DNA of 21,615 bases from JAUZPB01 sp037140715 (GTDB lineage: Bacteria; Bacteroidota; Ignavibacteria; Ignavibacteriales; SURF-24), in contig JBAXDX010000047.1 in the NCBI GenBank assembly GCA_037140715.1, positions 1 to 21,615 of the forward strand, read 5' to 3'. Numbering within the stretch: position 1 is the stretch's first letter; each line of letters opens with the position of its first letter. The notes under the pieces are model-generated. The model was given only the letters and a program-made list of their open reading frames with translations. It was not told where the DNA came from and did not search any database. A program made the translations under genes and the position numbers. Shown here in pieces: positions 1-6,586 of the stretch.

Positions 1-179
1 TTCTAAAAGAGTCCGGAGTAGTTTTAGTTCACGGCAGCGGCTTCGGTCAGTATCCGGGGACAAAGCATTTCCGCGTGGCATTCCTCCCCAACGAAGTAAT
101 ACTGGAGAAAGCTTACAGGAACATAGCTCAGTTTATGGGGAAGTACGTAACTAAGTTTGCCGGAGTAACTATAAGCTGA
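1..179 (+). CDS. C-terminal end of a class I/II PLP-dependent aminotransferase (partial)
   Basis: The window opens inside a gene. Reading from base 3 gives 58 residues ending at a TGA at 177-179. The segment GSGFGQYPGTKHFRVAFLP is the typical C-terminal small-domain signature of alanine/aspartate-type fold I aminotransferases, where the Arg of HFR binds the substrate alpha-carboxylate. It is followed by a final helix (LEKAYRNIAQFMGKYV). These enzymes are cytosolic and transfer amino groups between an amino acid and a 2-oxoacid. The Lys that binds PLP lies upstream of the window, so substrate specificity cannot be judged. An alanine aminotransferase-like enzyme is the best guess. Confidence 0.8.
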   Translation, partial: LKESGVVLVHGSGFGQYPGTKHFRVAFLPNEVILEKAYRNIAQFMGKYVTKFAGVTIS

Positions 180-217
180 TTACTATTGCGCAGGAATTAT
201 AATCCAGTTTTTAATCG

Positions 218-277
218 TACTCTTAATCATAATCATAATCGCTTTGGGGGGAAATGAGTAAAGAGTATGATTAAGAG
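218..277. repeat. AT-rich inverted repeat, interspersed family 2, copy 1
   Basis: The 199-bp gap between the aminotransferase and the FISUMP gene holds a 12-bp perfect inverted repeat, CTCTTAATCATA at 220-231 and its complement at 266-277, around a core containing AATCGCTTTGGGGGG. Its order of blocks (CTTAATCATAATC, CGCTT, G-run, AAATGAGTAA, TATGATTAAG) matches the reverse complement of 14119-14181. It is therefore a dispersed element rather than a chance hairpin. It has no T-run and is not a good terminator. No other feature is visible in this gap. Confidence 0.7.
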
Positions 278-378
278 TTGGGATGCGATTCCCCATAAAA
301 GCCATTCGGTAATTATACGGCGACAAAGAAAATGCTGTTGGTAAATATTATTATTAATTATCAAAAATGGAGTAAGAA

Positions 379-1317
379 ATGAAAACAAGAACTAAACTGT
401 GCTGCGTAATCCTGTCTTTTCTATTTGCCTCTCAATTATGGTCTCAAACAACGACAAACACAAATCCGGTAGTTTCAAATGTGGTGTTCAGTATAACAGG
501 GACAACGGTAACTGTTACATACGATGTAACGGACACAGAACAAAGTTCCGTTAACATAAGTATGGAAGTATCGTCCGATGGCGGGGTTCCATGGGATTAT
601 GATTATAATTCTCCTGATGCAGCAACGGGCGATATCGGGGCTAATGTAGCGATCGGCTTAGGCAAGACAATAAAATTGACATACTCCGGCGCTTATAACC
701 CGGATTTCATGATAAAAATAATAGCAAACGATTTAGTAATCGATGGCGGACCCTGCGCCGATACTACGGTTCGTTATGCCGGCAAAATATATCATACAGT
801 CCAGATAGGTTCCCAGTGCTGGTTAAAGGAGAACCTTGACGCAGGGGCGATGATGAGTGGAAATTCCGGCCAGATTAACAACAGCGCGATAGAAAAGTAT
901 TGTTGGTACGATAATTCTGAATATTGTGCAATCTATGGCGGTTATTACCAATGGGCGGAAGCGGTGCGATATAAAAACGGCGCGATGAACAGTACGGTGG
1001 CAAACCCGGCATTAGCAGGAGATATACAAGGCATTTGTCCCGCAGGCTGGCACATTCCGGCATATACAGAATTACAGGCCTTGGCAACATCGGTAAACTC
1101 TAACGGCAATGCGTTAATGGCAACCGGAACAACAGCAGGCACAAACGCGACCGGTTTTTCTGCTCTGCTCGCGGGCTACCGCAATTCAAATATGGGATTC
1201 TATGATCTTCTCATCAATACTACTTACTGGAGTTCCACCGAGGTCAAACCTAATGATGCCACGGTTGTGGACCGCATTACCCTGCGTAATGACGGCTTTG
1301 GTTTATGTTGGTCCTGA
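379..1317 (+). CDS. Secreted FISUMP-domain protein, N-terminal part of a frameshifted FISUMP-FN3-GH16 gene
   Basis: The ATG at 379 has a GGAG 8 bases upstream. Residues 1-22 are a Sec signal peptide (basic start, hydrophobic core, cleavage near LWS-Q). Residues 25-125 form a beta-rich, Thr/Val-rich module, and about 126-307 are a FISUMP domain: CADTTVRYAGKIYHTVQIG, QCWLKENLD, YGGYYQWAEA, GICPAGWHIP, GFSALLAGYR, YWSSTE. After residue 307 the frame leaves the family consensus and stops at 1315-1317. The expected end (NDGF then VYVGPDFKSNGYNVRCLKD) is in the +1 frame, so removing one G at 1300/1301 joins this ORF to the GH16 part as a protein of about 682 residues. FISUMP domains are common on exported proteins of Bacteroidota and Fibrobacterota; their ligand is unknown. 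Confidence 0.8.
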   Translation: MKTRTKLCCVILSFLFASQLWSQTTTNTNPVVSNVVFSITGTTVTVTYDVTDTEQSSVNISMEVSSDGGVPWDYDYNSPDAATGDIGANVAIGLGKTIKLTYSGAYNPDFMIKIIANDLVIDGGPCADTTVRYAGKIYHTVQIGSQCWLKENLDAGAMMSGNSGQINNSAIEKYCWYDNSEYCAIYGGYYQWAEAVRYKNGAMNSTVANPALAGDIQGICPAGWHIPAYTELQALATSVNSNGNALMATGTTAGTNATGFSALLAGYRNSNMGFYDLLINTTYWSSTEVKPNDATVVDRITLRNDGFGLCWS

Positions 1318-2428
1318 CTTTAAGAGTAATGGTTACAACGTCAGGTGTCTTAAGGATGAACGCGTTAACAGTGGCGTATTACTGGAATCACCGAGATTAT
1401 CCTCGCCGGGCAATGGCGCGGCAACTCAGAGCATTACTCCTGCATTATTTACCTGGAATACAGTTCCAGGCGCCGCGAGTTATATATTGCAGGCAGCAAC
1501 GGATAATTCTTTTTCCAGTACAAGTTTAGTAGTAAACGAAAATGTTGGAAATAACCTGAGTAAACAAGTAAGCGGACTGAACCTTTTAAGTACATATTAT
1601 TGGCGCGTAAGCGCGATTAGTAATTCGGGAGCTTCTGACTGGTCGGATGTATGGTCGTTTACAACTCCTTCTAATACAATTACGCCAAAGGGCTGGGTTC
1701 AGGTCTGGTCGGATGAGTTTAATTATAACGGACTGCCCGATTCGACAAAATGGGGTTACGATGTTGGTACCGGACTCTCGGGCTGGGGGAATAACGAGCT
1801 TGAATATTATACCTTCAAAAACCTTAATAACGCCCGCGTTAAAGATACTGTGCTGATAATCGAAGCCCGCAACGAACAATATAACAATAGCAGCTACACG
1901 TCGGCGCGGCTTGTAAGCGCTGACAAGGGTGACTGGACTTACGGACGTTTTGAGATAAGAGCAAAACTTCCGGGCGGTACGGGCACTTGGCCTGCTATCT
2001 GGATGCTTTCTACAGATAAAACTTATGGAAACGGTAAATGGCCTGATAACGGAGAAATAGACATTATGGAACATGTAGGTTACGATCCGGGTAATGTAAT
2101 CGGCGCTGTGCACTGTAATCTTTATAATGGTATGAACAACCGTCAGAAGAATGCTGTTACTGCTGTGCCCGATGCTGAAACTGCATTCCATGTCTATGCT
2201 CTCGAATGGAATAAGGATTCGATAAATATATTTGTAGATGATGTAAAATATTTTACTATGATTAACGAAAATACAGGCTGGCAGGCATGGCCTTTTAATA
2301 AGAATTTTCATCTTATTCTGAATGTCGCCGTAGGTGGCAACTGGGGCGGGAAGTATGGAGTAGTTCCTTCTATTTTTCCGCAACAGATGGTTATTGATTA
2401 TGTAAGAGTATTTCAGTGGGTGAATTAA
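1202..2428 (+). CDS. GH16-family beta-glucanase (laminarinase-like), C-terminal part of the frameshifted FISUMP-FN3-GH16 gene
   Basis: The open frame begins at 1202, but family-like sequence begins only at 1301, where it completes the FISUMP domain (SNGYNVRCLKD). The ATG at 1202 is therefore probably not a true start. Next come a fibronectin III-like module (about 1380-1670, ending STYYWRVSAISNSG...WSFTT) and a complete glycoside hydrolase family 16 domain (about 1695-2425). The catalytic motif GEIDIMEHVG is present, with the nucleophile Glu at 2054-2056, the helper Asp at 2060-2062 and the acid/base Glu at 2069-2071. GGTGTWPAIWML and the terminal YVRVFQW strand are also typical. GH16 enzymes with ExDxxE cut beta-1,3/1,3-1,4-glucans and related galactans. 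No C-terminal sorting domain is seen. The enzyme would act outside the cell if the frame is restored; alone it lacks a signal peptide. Confidence 0.85.
   Translation: MIFSSILLTGVPPRSNLMMPRLWTALPCVMTALVYVGPDFKSNGYNVRCLKDERVNSGVLLESPRLSSPGNGAATQSITPALFTWNTVPGAASYILQAATDNSFSSTSLVVNENVGNNLSKQVSGLNLLSTYYWRVSAISNSGASDWSDVWSFTTPSNTITPKGWVQVWSDEFNYNGLPDSTKWGYDVGTGLSGWGNNELEYYTFKNLNNARVKDTVLIIEARNEQYNNSSYTSARLVSADKGDWTYGRFEIRAKLPGGTGTWPAIWMLSTDKTYGNGKWPDNGEIDIMEHVGYDPGNVIGAVHCNLYNGMNNRQKNAVTAVPDAETAFHVYALEWNKDSINIFVDDVKYFTMINENTGWQAWPFNKNFHLILNVAVGGNWGGKYGVVPSIFPQQMVIDYVRVFQWVN
1300..1301 (+). other. Single-base frameshift site joining the FISUMP and GH16 frames
   Basis: At TTTGGTT (1297-1303) the 379 frame continues GGT-TTA-TGT and stops 12 bases later. 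Skipping one G continues GTT-TAT-GTT and restores the FISUMP ending. The restored segment NDGFVYVGPDFKSNGYNVRC aligns without gaps to NDSNIYRYNRYRSFGFSVRC of the next gene. One extra base is therefore enough to explain the break. It could be a true mutation, a consensus error or, less likely, a recoding site. Confidence 0.75.
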
Positions 2429-2494
2429 ATTAAAACGAAGAACAGAACCCATATTTAATTATACTCATACTCGCTTTTGGAAAAATGATTAATA

Positions 2495-2532
2495 CGATAA
2501 CGCAATCAGCATAAAATGAATCATAGTTCTGA
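2495..2532 (+). repeat. Interspersed repeat family 1, partial copy
   Basis: In the 133-bp gap between the GH16 and FISUMP lipoprotein genes, the segment CGATAACGCAATCAGCATAA followed by AATGAATCATAGTTCTGA repeats, with few changes, the core seen at 9302-9333, at 9924-9953 and, inverted, at 5605-5632. It ends about 30 bp before the start of the next gene, so it lies in that gene's promoter or leader region. Confidence 0.7.
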
Positions 2533-2561
2533 TTTAAAGTAATAAATTATCGGAGTGGTCA

Positions 2562-4091
2562 ATGAAAAAATTATCGGTTATTTTGTTAATCGTCTTCTTA
2601 ACGGCTGTTTTATTTAACTCATGCAAAAAGGATTATGTATTCGACAGTCCGTATGATCCCGACAATAAACTTGGTGCGCCAACGGATTTTACGGTAACGA
2701 TTTCCGCGGATACGATGGCTGCTGTAAACTGGAAGTACATCAGACCGGACGTGGCGTTTGTTTTTACCGTAGAGATAAGCGGAGACGGCAATACCTGGCA
2801 GAAGCTGGGCGAGGTTGTTAAGGTAACGACTCTTACTGCAAAGTATAATTTTCAGGCGGGTAAAACCTATAGTTTCAGGGTACAGGCGGCAGCCGACCAG
2901 AACAGGAGCGAATACGGGATAACGCAGGCTGCGGTTGCTGCGTTTGGCGCGCCTTCTGAATTAACCGTGAGTTTCCCTGCCGATACAATGGCAGTACTAA
3001 CCTGGAAAGACAATTCGTCTTATGAAACCGGCTTTGAGATAGAAAGAAGCGCGGACGGACTGAATTACAGCCTGGTGAAAACGGCAGATGCAAATACAAC
3101 GTCCGCAGGTATTGGTTATAATTACGAAGCCGGTAAGACATATTCATTCAGGGTAAGATCGACATCTGCGGCTAATAAATCCGGGTACTCAAATACAGTA
3201 AACTGGGGATTAATAAAGCCCGCAGCTCCGGACCTGGCATCTCCCGATGACGGGGTGACTGATATATCCGAATCTCCGACACTGATATGGAAGCCAGGCG
3301 GCGATGCGACAAGTTATAAATTAGAAGTTGCAGGGAACAGTTCATTTACGAATCCGGATTATAGTAAGAATGTCGGGACCGCTACAAGTCAGACAGTAAG
3401 CGGGTTAAGTTATCTGACACCGTATTACTGGAGAGTAACAGCGTTAAACCGTTACGGGGAATCTCCATCTGTTGTGCGGAAGTTTACCACCAGAGAACCG
3501 CCATTCACATGCGGTAAATCAACTGTAACGTATTCGGGAAAGACGTATAACACGGTACAGATAGGCAACCAGTGCTGGTTAAAGGAAAATCTTGACGTTG
3601 GAACAATGGTAAAGGGGAGCGGAGACCAGACAAACAACGGGACAACAGAGAAGTATTGTTACGATGATAAACCTTCAAACTGTGCAACGTACGGGGGCTT
3701 ATACCAGTGGGATGAAGCGATGGGTTACAGCACGACTGCCGGGTCAAAAGGCATCTGCCCGACAGGGTGGCATATACCAACAGACGCAGAGTTTGCGACA
3801 TTAGCGTCATCGGCAGGCAATAACAGCAATGCGTTAAAAGCAGTAGGACAAGGGAATGCATCTTATGGCGGAGCAGGCACAAACACGACCGGTTTTTCCG
3901 CGCTCCTCGCCGGCTACCGCTACAGCAATGGTAGCTTCTACTATTTAGCGTACTACCCTTACTACTGGAGTTCCACGAAGTACGATGCCACGACTGCGTA
4001 CTACATGTACCTGAGCTACAATGATAGTAATATCTACCGGTACAACCGTTACAGGAGTTTCGGCTTCAGTGTCAGGTGCCTTGAGGATTAG
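2562..4091 (+). CDS. Lipoprotein with three fibronectin III-like modules and a C-terminal FISUMP domain
   Basis: The ATG at 2562 follows GGAG at 2552-2555. Residues 1-21 are a lipoprotein signal peptide with lipobox LFNSC (Cys21), followed by KKD. Three FN3-like modules follow at about 40-127, 131-220 and 222-311; the last (TPYYWRVTALNRYGES...KFTT) resembles the module in the preceding GH16 gene. Residues about 316-509 are a full FISUMP domain (QCWLKENLD, YGGLYQWDEA, GICPTGWHIP, GFSALLAGYR, YWSST, GFSVRCLED). The stretch between YWSST and GFSVRC is very rich in Tyr, Asn, Ser and Asp, as is usual for this family. It is probably a cell-surface lipoprotein that presents a C-type-lectin-like head for binding; the ligand is unknown. 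It shares module order and stretches of near-identical DNA with its upstream neighbour, which suggests duplication and module shuffling. Confidence 0.85.
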   Translation: MKKLSVILLIVFLTAVLFNSCKKDYVFDSPYDPDNKLGAPTDFTVTISADTMAAVNWKYIRPDVAFVFTVEISGDGNTWQKLGEVVKVTTLTAKYNFQAGKTYSFRVQAAADQNRSEYGITQAAVAAFGAPSELTVSFPADTMAVLTWKDNSSYETGFEIERSADGLNYSLVKTADANTTSAGIGYNYEAGKTYSFRVRSTSAANKSGYSNTVNWGLIKPAAPDLASPDDGVTDISESPTLIWKPGGDATSYKLEVAGNSSFTNPDYSKNVGTATSQTVSGLSYLTPYYWRVTALNRYGESPSVVRKFTTREPPFTCGKSTVTYSGKTYNTVQIGNQCWLKENLDVGTMVKGSGDQTNNGTTEKYCYDDKPSNCATYGGLYQWDEAMGYSTTAGSKGICPTGWHIPTDAEFATLASSAGNNSNALKAVGQGNASYGGAGTNTTGFSALLAGYRYSNGSFYYLAYYPYYWSSTKYDATTAYYMYLSYNDSNIYRYNRYRSFGFSVRCLED

Positions 4092-4112
4092 GCAATTTGA
4101 CTATTTAATTTT

Positions 4113-4138
4113 CCGCTTTAGCGGTCGGTTTATTTTTT
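4113..4138 (+). terminator. Possible rho-independent terminator after the FISUMP lipoprotein gene
   Basis: CCGC (4113-4116), loop TTTA, GCGG (4121-4124), then TCGGTTTATTTTTT. The stem is only 4 bp but all G-C, and it is 22 bp past the stop codon. Confidence 0.4.
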
Positions 4139-4197
4139 AAAAGGGGTATGGGCATAATGTCATTAGCGGAAGGGCTGCCGGTATATAAATTACTATT

Positions 4198-4217
4198 CCA
4201 CGGGTTTAAACCCGTGG
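4198..4217. repeat. 20-bp perfect REP-like palindrome
   Basis: CCACGGGTTTAAACCCGTGG is its own reverse complement. Degenerate copies lie at 4341-4360 and 5396-5414. Palindromes of this ACGGGTTTAAACCCGT type resemble repetitive extragenic palindromes. The surrounding gap, 4092-4608, holds no convincing gene. Confidence 0.8.
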
Positions 4218-4325
4218 CAATGGAAAAAAATACATTCTGCAGTATCCGTCACATCTTTCTGAATCACGGATTAAAAGGATTACACGGATTACACAGAGAG
4301 GGCAGGGGAGAGAGAGTTATGATTA

Positions 4326-4367
4326 CTGCGGGTTTCATAGCCGTGGGTTTTAACCCATGGTGAAGAT
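4326..4367 (+). repeat. REP-like palindrome, second copy with flanking direct-repeat sequence
   Basis: CCGTGGGTTTTAACCCATGG (4341-4360) is an imperfect palindrome of the same type as 4198-4217. Its surroundings (GCGGGTTTCATAG before, TGAAGATG after) recur at 5382-5420 (GCGGAGTTCATAG ... TAACCCATGGTGAAGAT). The two copies are direct repeats on either side of the HepT/MntA genes. Confidence 0.75.
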
Positions 4368-4379
4368 GTTTTTCTTAAT

Positions 4380-4544
4380 CATAATCTTACCCATGTTACG
4401 CAAAATTGTCAGAACTGTGATTCTTTTGATTATGATGATTTTTATGATAACGCAGGTCATTAACTGCTTTGTCTTGAACAGGTAAAGGCAAAGAGAATCC
4501 CGCGGAATTTATTGTGTTTTACTTTGTCTTTATCTTTGCCTTTG
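4380..4544 (+). repeat. Composite interspersed repeat, left of the toxin-antitoxin pair
   Basis: Bases 4380-4422 (CATAATCTTACCCATGTTAC, then GCAAAATTGTCAGAACTGTGATT) match 5553-5595 in the same orientation with two differences in 43. Bases 4415-4544 (from CTGTGATTCTTTTGATTATG through CAGGTAAAGGCAAAG to TATCTTTGCCTTTG) match the reverse complement of 5646-5781. The toxin-antitoxin genes are therefore framed by both direct and inverted copies of the same material. Confidence 0.8.
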
Positions 4545-4608
4545 TAGTACCCCCGAACTGTTATGATTATTTTGATACCTGGGATATCAGCAATTGTACG
4601 CAGAGTTT

Positions 4609-5025
4609 TCACAAAAATCTGCTTATTTCATTTCTAAACGAAGTGTAAACAGTCTGAAGATTTTCAACAAGAGGCTCCATCTTATCGGCATACAGATCGA
4701 GTGCGTAGGCATGGCTGAAAAAATGGCGAAAAGCCAGATATTCACCCAGATTAGTTCTACAATCTTCGGAGATAAAGTTCTCTTTAACAGCAGATTCAAG
4801 CAACTCTTTATGCCAGGATTTCCCTGCAGGGATATCAACACGGGAAGAAATAAATATTTGCTTTAATATATTTTCAATTCCATTGTAGAAATTATGAAGG
4901 AATGCGGTTGCGCCAGCCAGTTCAAGTACAGACAGATATGGCAATTTAGTATGCTGAGGTATTTCTATTAATAACTTTTCGATATTCTCTAATTCAGGGC
5001 TGATCTTCTGAGATAATTTATCCAT
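4609..5025 (-). CDS. hepT: HEPN-domain ribonuclease toxin, HepT-like
   Basis: This is an all-alpha HEPN protein of 138 residues with the motif FRHFFSHAY, which is Rx4HxY with Arg100, His105 and Tyr107. In the studied HepT family the Arg and His form an RNA-cutting site across a dimer, and the Tyr is the residue AMPylated by the partner antitoxin. The ATG at 5023-5025 overlaps the end of the upstream nucleotidyltransferase gene by 8 bp (ATGGATAA), a tight coupling usual for this module in the order antitoxin then toxin. It would act in the cytoplasm. No promoter of its own is visible. The toxin role is inferred from motif and gene pairing. Confidence 0.85.
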   Translation of the reverse strand: MDKLSQKISPELENIEKLLIEIPQHTKLPYLSVLELAGATAFLHNFYNGIENILKQIFISSRVDIPAGKSWHKELLESAVKENFISEDCRTNLGEYLAFRHFFSHAYALDLYADKMEPLVENLQTVYTSFRNEISRFL

Positions 5026-5287
5026 AGATAAGAAGTCCTTCTCTTTTTACAATATCATTAAACATGCTGTTTTTTCTAAGGTCGATTAAGTCAACAGGTT
5101 TGGAAAGACTGAATATCAGTTCGCTATAATATTTAAAGAATAGTTTATCAGGAATGCCCTCCACTCCAAGGTCAATATCGTTTGATTCCCTGTCAGGGTC
5201 AAGGTTTGAACCAAACAGGTATAATTTAGAAGCATTGTACCGTCTGGTAATTTCGATTAACTTTATTTTATCTTCGCTTGAAATCAT
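5018..5287 (-). CDS. mntA: MntA-like nucleotidyltransferase (AMP-transferase) antitoxin
   Basis: A minimal nucleotidyltransferase (MNT) protein of 89 residues if started at the ATG at 5287 (MISSEDKIKLI); a GTG at 5332 in the same frame would add 15 residues. I prefer the ATG because the family-like sequence starts there. The motif LFGSNLDPDRESNDIDLGV gives GS (26-27), nine residues, then DID (38-40), the metal- and ATP-binding signature. In this family the protein transfers AMP to the Tyr of the HepT Rx4HxY motif and so neutralises it. The stop codon overlaps the hepT start. Pairings of this kind are toxin-antitoxin systems, some with anti-phage activity. Confidence 0.85.
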   Translation of the reverse strand: MISSEDKIKLIEITRRYNASKLYLFGSNLDPDRESNDIDLGVEGIPDKLFFKYYSELIFSLSKPVDLIDLRKNSMFNDIVKREGLLIYG

Positions 5288-5381
5288 TGCTAAAAATAAC
5301 TTTATATTTGTTTTGGTGCAATATATAATCACAGATTTAACATATCAGGGCAGGATTATAATTGACATGAATCTGATTGTT

Positions 5382-5420
5382 GCGGAGTTCATAGACACGG
5401 GCTTTAACCCATGGTGAAGA
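5382..5420 (+). repeat. REP-like palindrome, third copy
   Basis: CACGGGCTTTAACCCATGGTG (5396-5416) in the context GCGGAGTTCATAG...GAAGAT is a direct repeat of 4326-4367. It lies about 95 bp upstream of the mntA start, within the region where that operon's promoter should be. Confidence 0.7.
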
Positions 5421-5469
5421 TTGAACCACGGAAGCGATGTTTTTTCTTAATCTTAATCATTTTCAGGAA

Positions 5470-5535
5470 GTCTCGCGCGGTTCTCTGAGAGTCAAACGAG
5501 GCTCTCCGAGAGTCTCGCGCATCCCTCAGAGAACC
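5470..5535. repeat. GC-rich hairpin cluster in intergenic DNA
   Basis: GGTTCTCTGAG (5479-5489) pairs with CTCAGAGAACC (5525-5535). Inside this stem is a small palindrome, CTCTCCGAGAG (5503-5513). GTCTCGCGC occurs at 5470-5478 and again at 5512-5520. The whole can fold as a branched hairpin. It is not followed by a T-run, so a terminator is unlikely. It appears inserted between two pieces of the composite repeat. Confidence 0.65.
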
Positions 5536-5552
5536 ATAGTGGAGATGTTTTT

Positions 5553-5595
5553 CATAATCTTACTCATGTTACGCAAAATTGTCAGAACTATGATT
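5553..5595 (+). repeat. Interspersed repeat family 1, end sequence
   Basis: CATAATCTTACTCATGTTAC followed by GCAAAATTGTCAGAACTATGATT matches 4380-4422. The end sequence CTCATGTTACGCAAAA is also found at 9259 and, inverted, at 9988-10003. It is followed at 5605-5632 by an inverted copy of the family core (reverse complement of CGCAGTCAGCATGAAATGAA). Confidence 0.75.
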
Positions 5596-5645
5596 TTTAT
5601 GATTAACCATGATTCATTTCATGCTGACTGCGCCTGTCGGGGTAT

Positions 5646-5781
5646 AAGGCAAAGATAAAGTAAAACACAATAGAACCCCGCGGGGTTCTATTTACCTTTT
5701 CCTCTGCCTTTACCTGTTCAGGGCAAAGCCGGTTAATGACCTGCGCTGTCATAAAAATCATCGTAATCAAAAGAATCACAG
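5646..5781 (-). repeat. Composite interspersed repeat, right copy (inverted relative to 4415-4544), with a 20-bp palindrome
   Basis: The reverse complement matches 4415-4544 block by block (CTGTGATTCTTTTGATTACG, TTTTTATGACAGCGCAGGTC, CAGGTAAAGGCAGAGG, TATTGTGTTTTACTTTATCT). At 5671-5690 it holds a perfect palindrome, TAGAACCCCGCGGGGTTCTA, which is degenerate in the left copy. The gap 5333-5825 contains this, the preceding repeats and no convincing gene. Confidence 0.8.
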
Positions 5782-5825
5782 TCTCGGATGAATTATGAGT
5801 GAATAAGACAAACCGGATATTATTT

Positions 5826-6398
5826 TTAGAAAAGAGTAACATCCGGTCTGATAATCTCTGTGCTGTGATTATTCAGATAATTTGTTTCTTCCTGAATAGT
5901 CTTATAGAAGTTAGACTTGATTTTTTTGAGCAGGACTTCGGCTGTGTCTGTGTGAAAATAAACAACACGCGTAATAATGCCGCCAGTATGCTGACTGACT
6001 ATTTTTATTTTTTCTATTTCAAGAAACTGTTTAACGAATTCAACATTTTGCTTGCCTATCGAATTCTCTGTTGAGAATCCCGGTAAGACATGGCCGCCAC
6101 CAAAAACCTTCGCTACCAGATTTTTCTTAATTCCACCAAGACCGATAATCTTGTTTATCAAAAGCTCCATAGCGTTAATACCAAAGCGGGCAGAATCATT
6201 AAAGGAACATAAATCCACTTCCCCCGGCAACAAAATATGGTTCATCCCTCCAATTCTCATATCCGGATCATAAAGACATGCCGCTACGCATGAACCAAGT
6301 ACTGTCTGAAGTATTGCCGGTTTTTTTGAGGCACGCAACTCTCCGATATTTATATGGATTTTCTCTTTAACTTTCACAATTTTCTCATATTCAAACAA
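5826..6398 (-). CDS. cheD: CheD chemoreceptor glutamine deamidase
   Basis: A protein of 190 residues. The CheD core TVLGSCVAACLYDP followed by GGMNHILLPG shows the catalytic Cys37 and His54, separated by 17 residues as in characterised CheD. FGINAMELLINKI and KVFGGG are also family-typical. CheD deamidates (and may demethylate) Gln residues on methyl-accepting chemotaxis proteins in the cytoplasm and often partners CheC. No other chemotaxis gene is in the window, so it is an orphan here. The frame opens with TTG at 6398; a GTG at 6377 preceded by GAG would give the shorter start VKVKEKIHINIG, closer to family length. The start is uncertain. It is divergent from valS across 188 bp. Confidence 0.88.
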   Translation of the reverse strand: MFEYEKIVKVKEKIHINIGELRASKKPAILQTVLGSCVAACLYDPDMRIGGMNHILLPGEVDLCSFNDSARFGINAMELLINKIIGLGGIKKNLVAKVFGGGHVLPGFSTENSIGKQNVEFVKQFLEIEKIKIVSQHTGGIITRVVYFHTDTAEVLLKKIKSNFYKTIQEETNYLNNHSTEIIRPDVTLF

Positions 6399-6547
6399 AA
6401 TAATATTATATATAACCGAAATATAACGATTAATATTTAAACAACAGCGGTCAGTTCCGGTAGTATTTTTTGTATATTTTATAATTAATAATTCATTTAA
6501 GCCCCGGTATGTAAAACAAATGCTTCAAAATATCATCTATTTTTAAG

Positions 6548-6555
6548 TATATTTG
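6548..6555 (+). promoter_or_regulatory. Candidate -7 element of the valS promoter
   Basis: TATATTTG fits the Bacteroidota sigma-70 -7 consensus TAnnTTTG and lies 31 bp before the valS ATG, in the AT-rich divergent cheD-valS spacer. No clear -33 TTG is visible at the expected distance, so this is only suggestive. Confidence 0.35.
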
Positions 6556-6586
6556 GACTGATTTTTTAATAGACTGAGTAAAAGAA

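Noticed and set aside
1586..2452. Long 288-residue open frame on the - strand opposite the GH16 domain
   Set aside because: It is a shadow: the + strand has an unmistakable GH16 catalytic domain, and the - frame has no recognisable motif.
4148..4363. Small + strand ORF ending GFNPW, like another at 5154-5417
   Set aside because: The shared ending comes from the repeated palindrome read in the same frame; there is no protein family signal, and the second overlaps mntA on the other strand.
5799..6074. 91-residue + strand ORF
   Set aside because: Shadow of cheD, which has clear catalytic motifs on the - strand.
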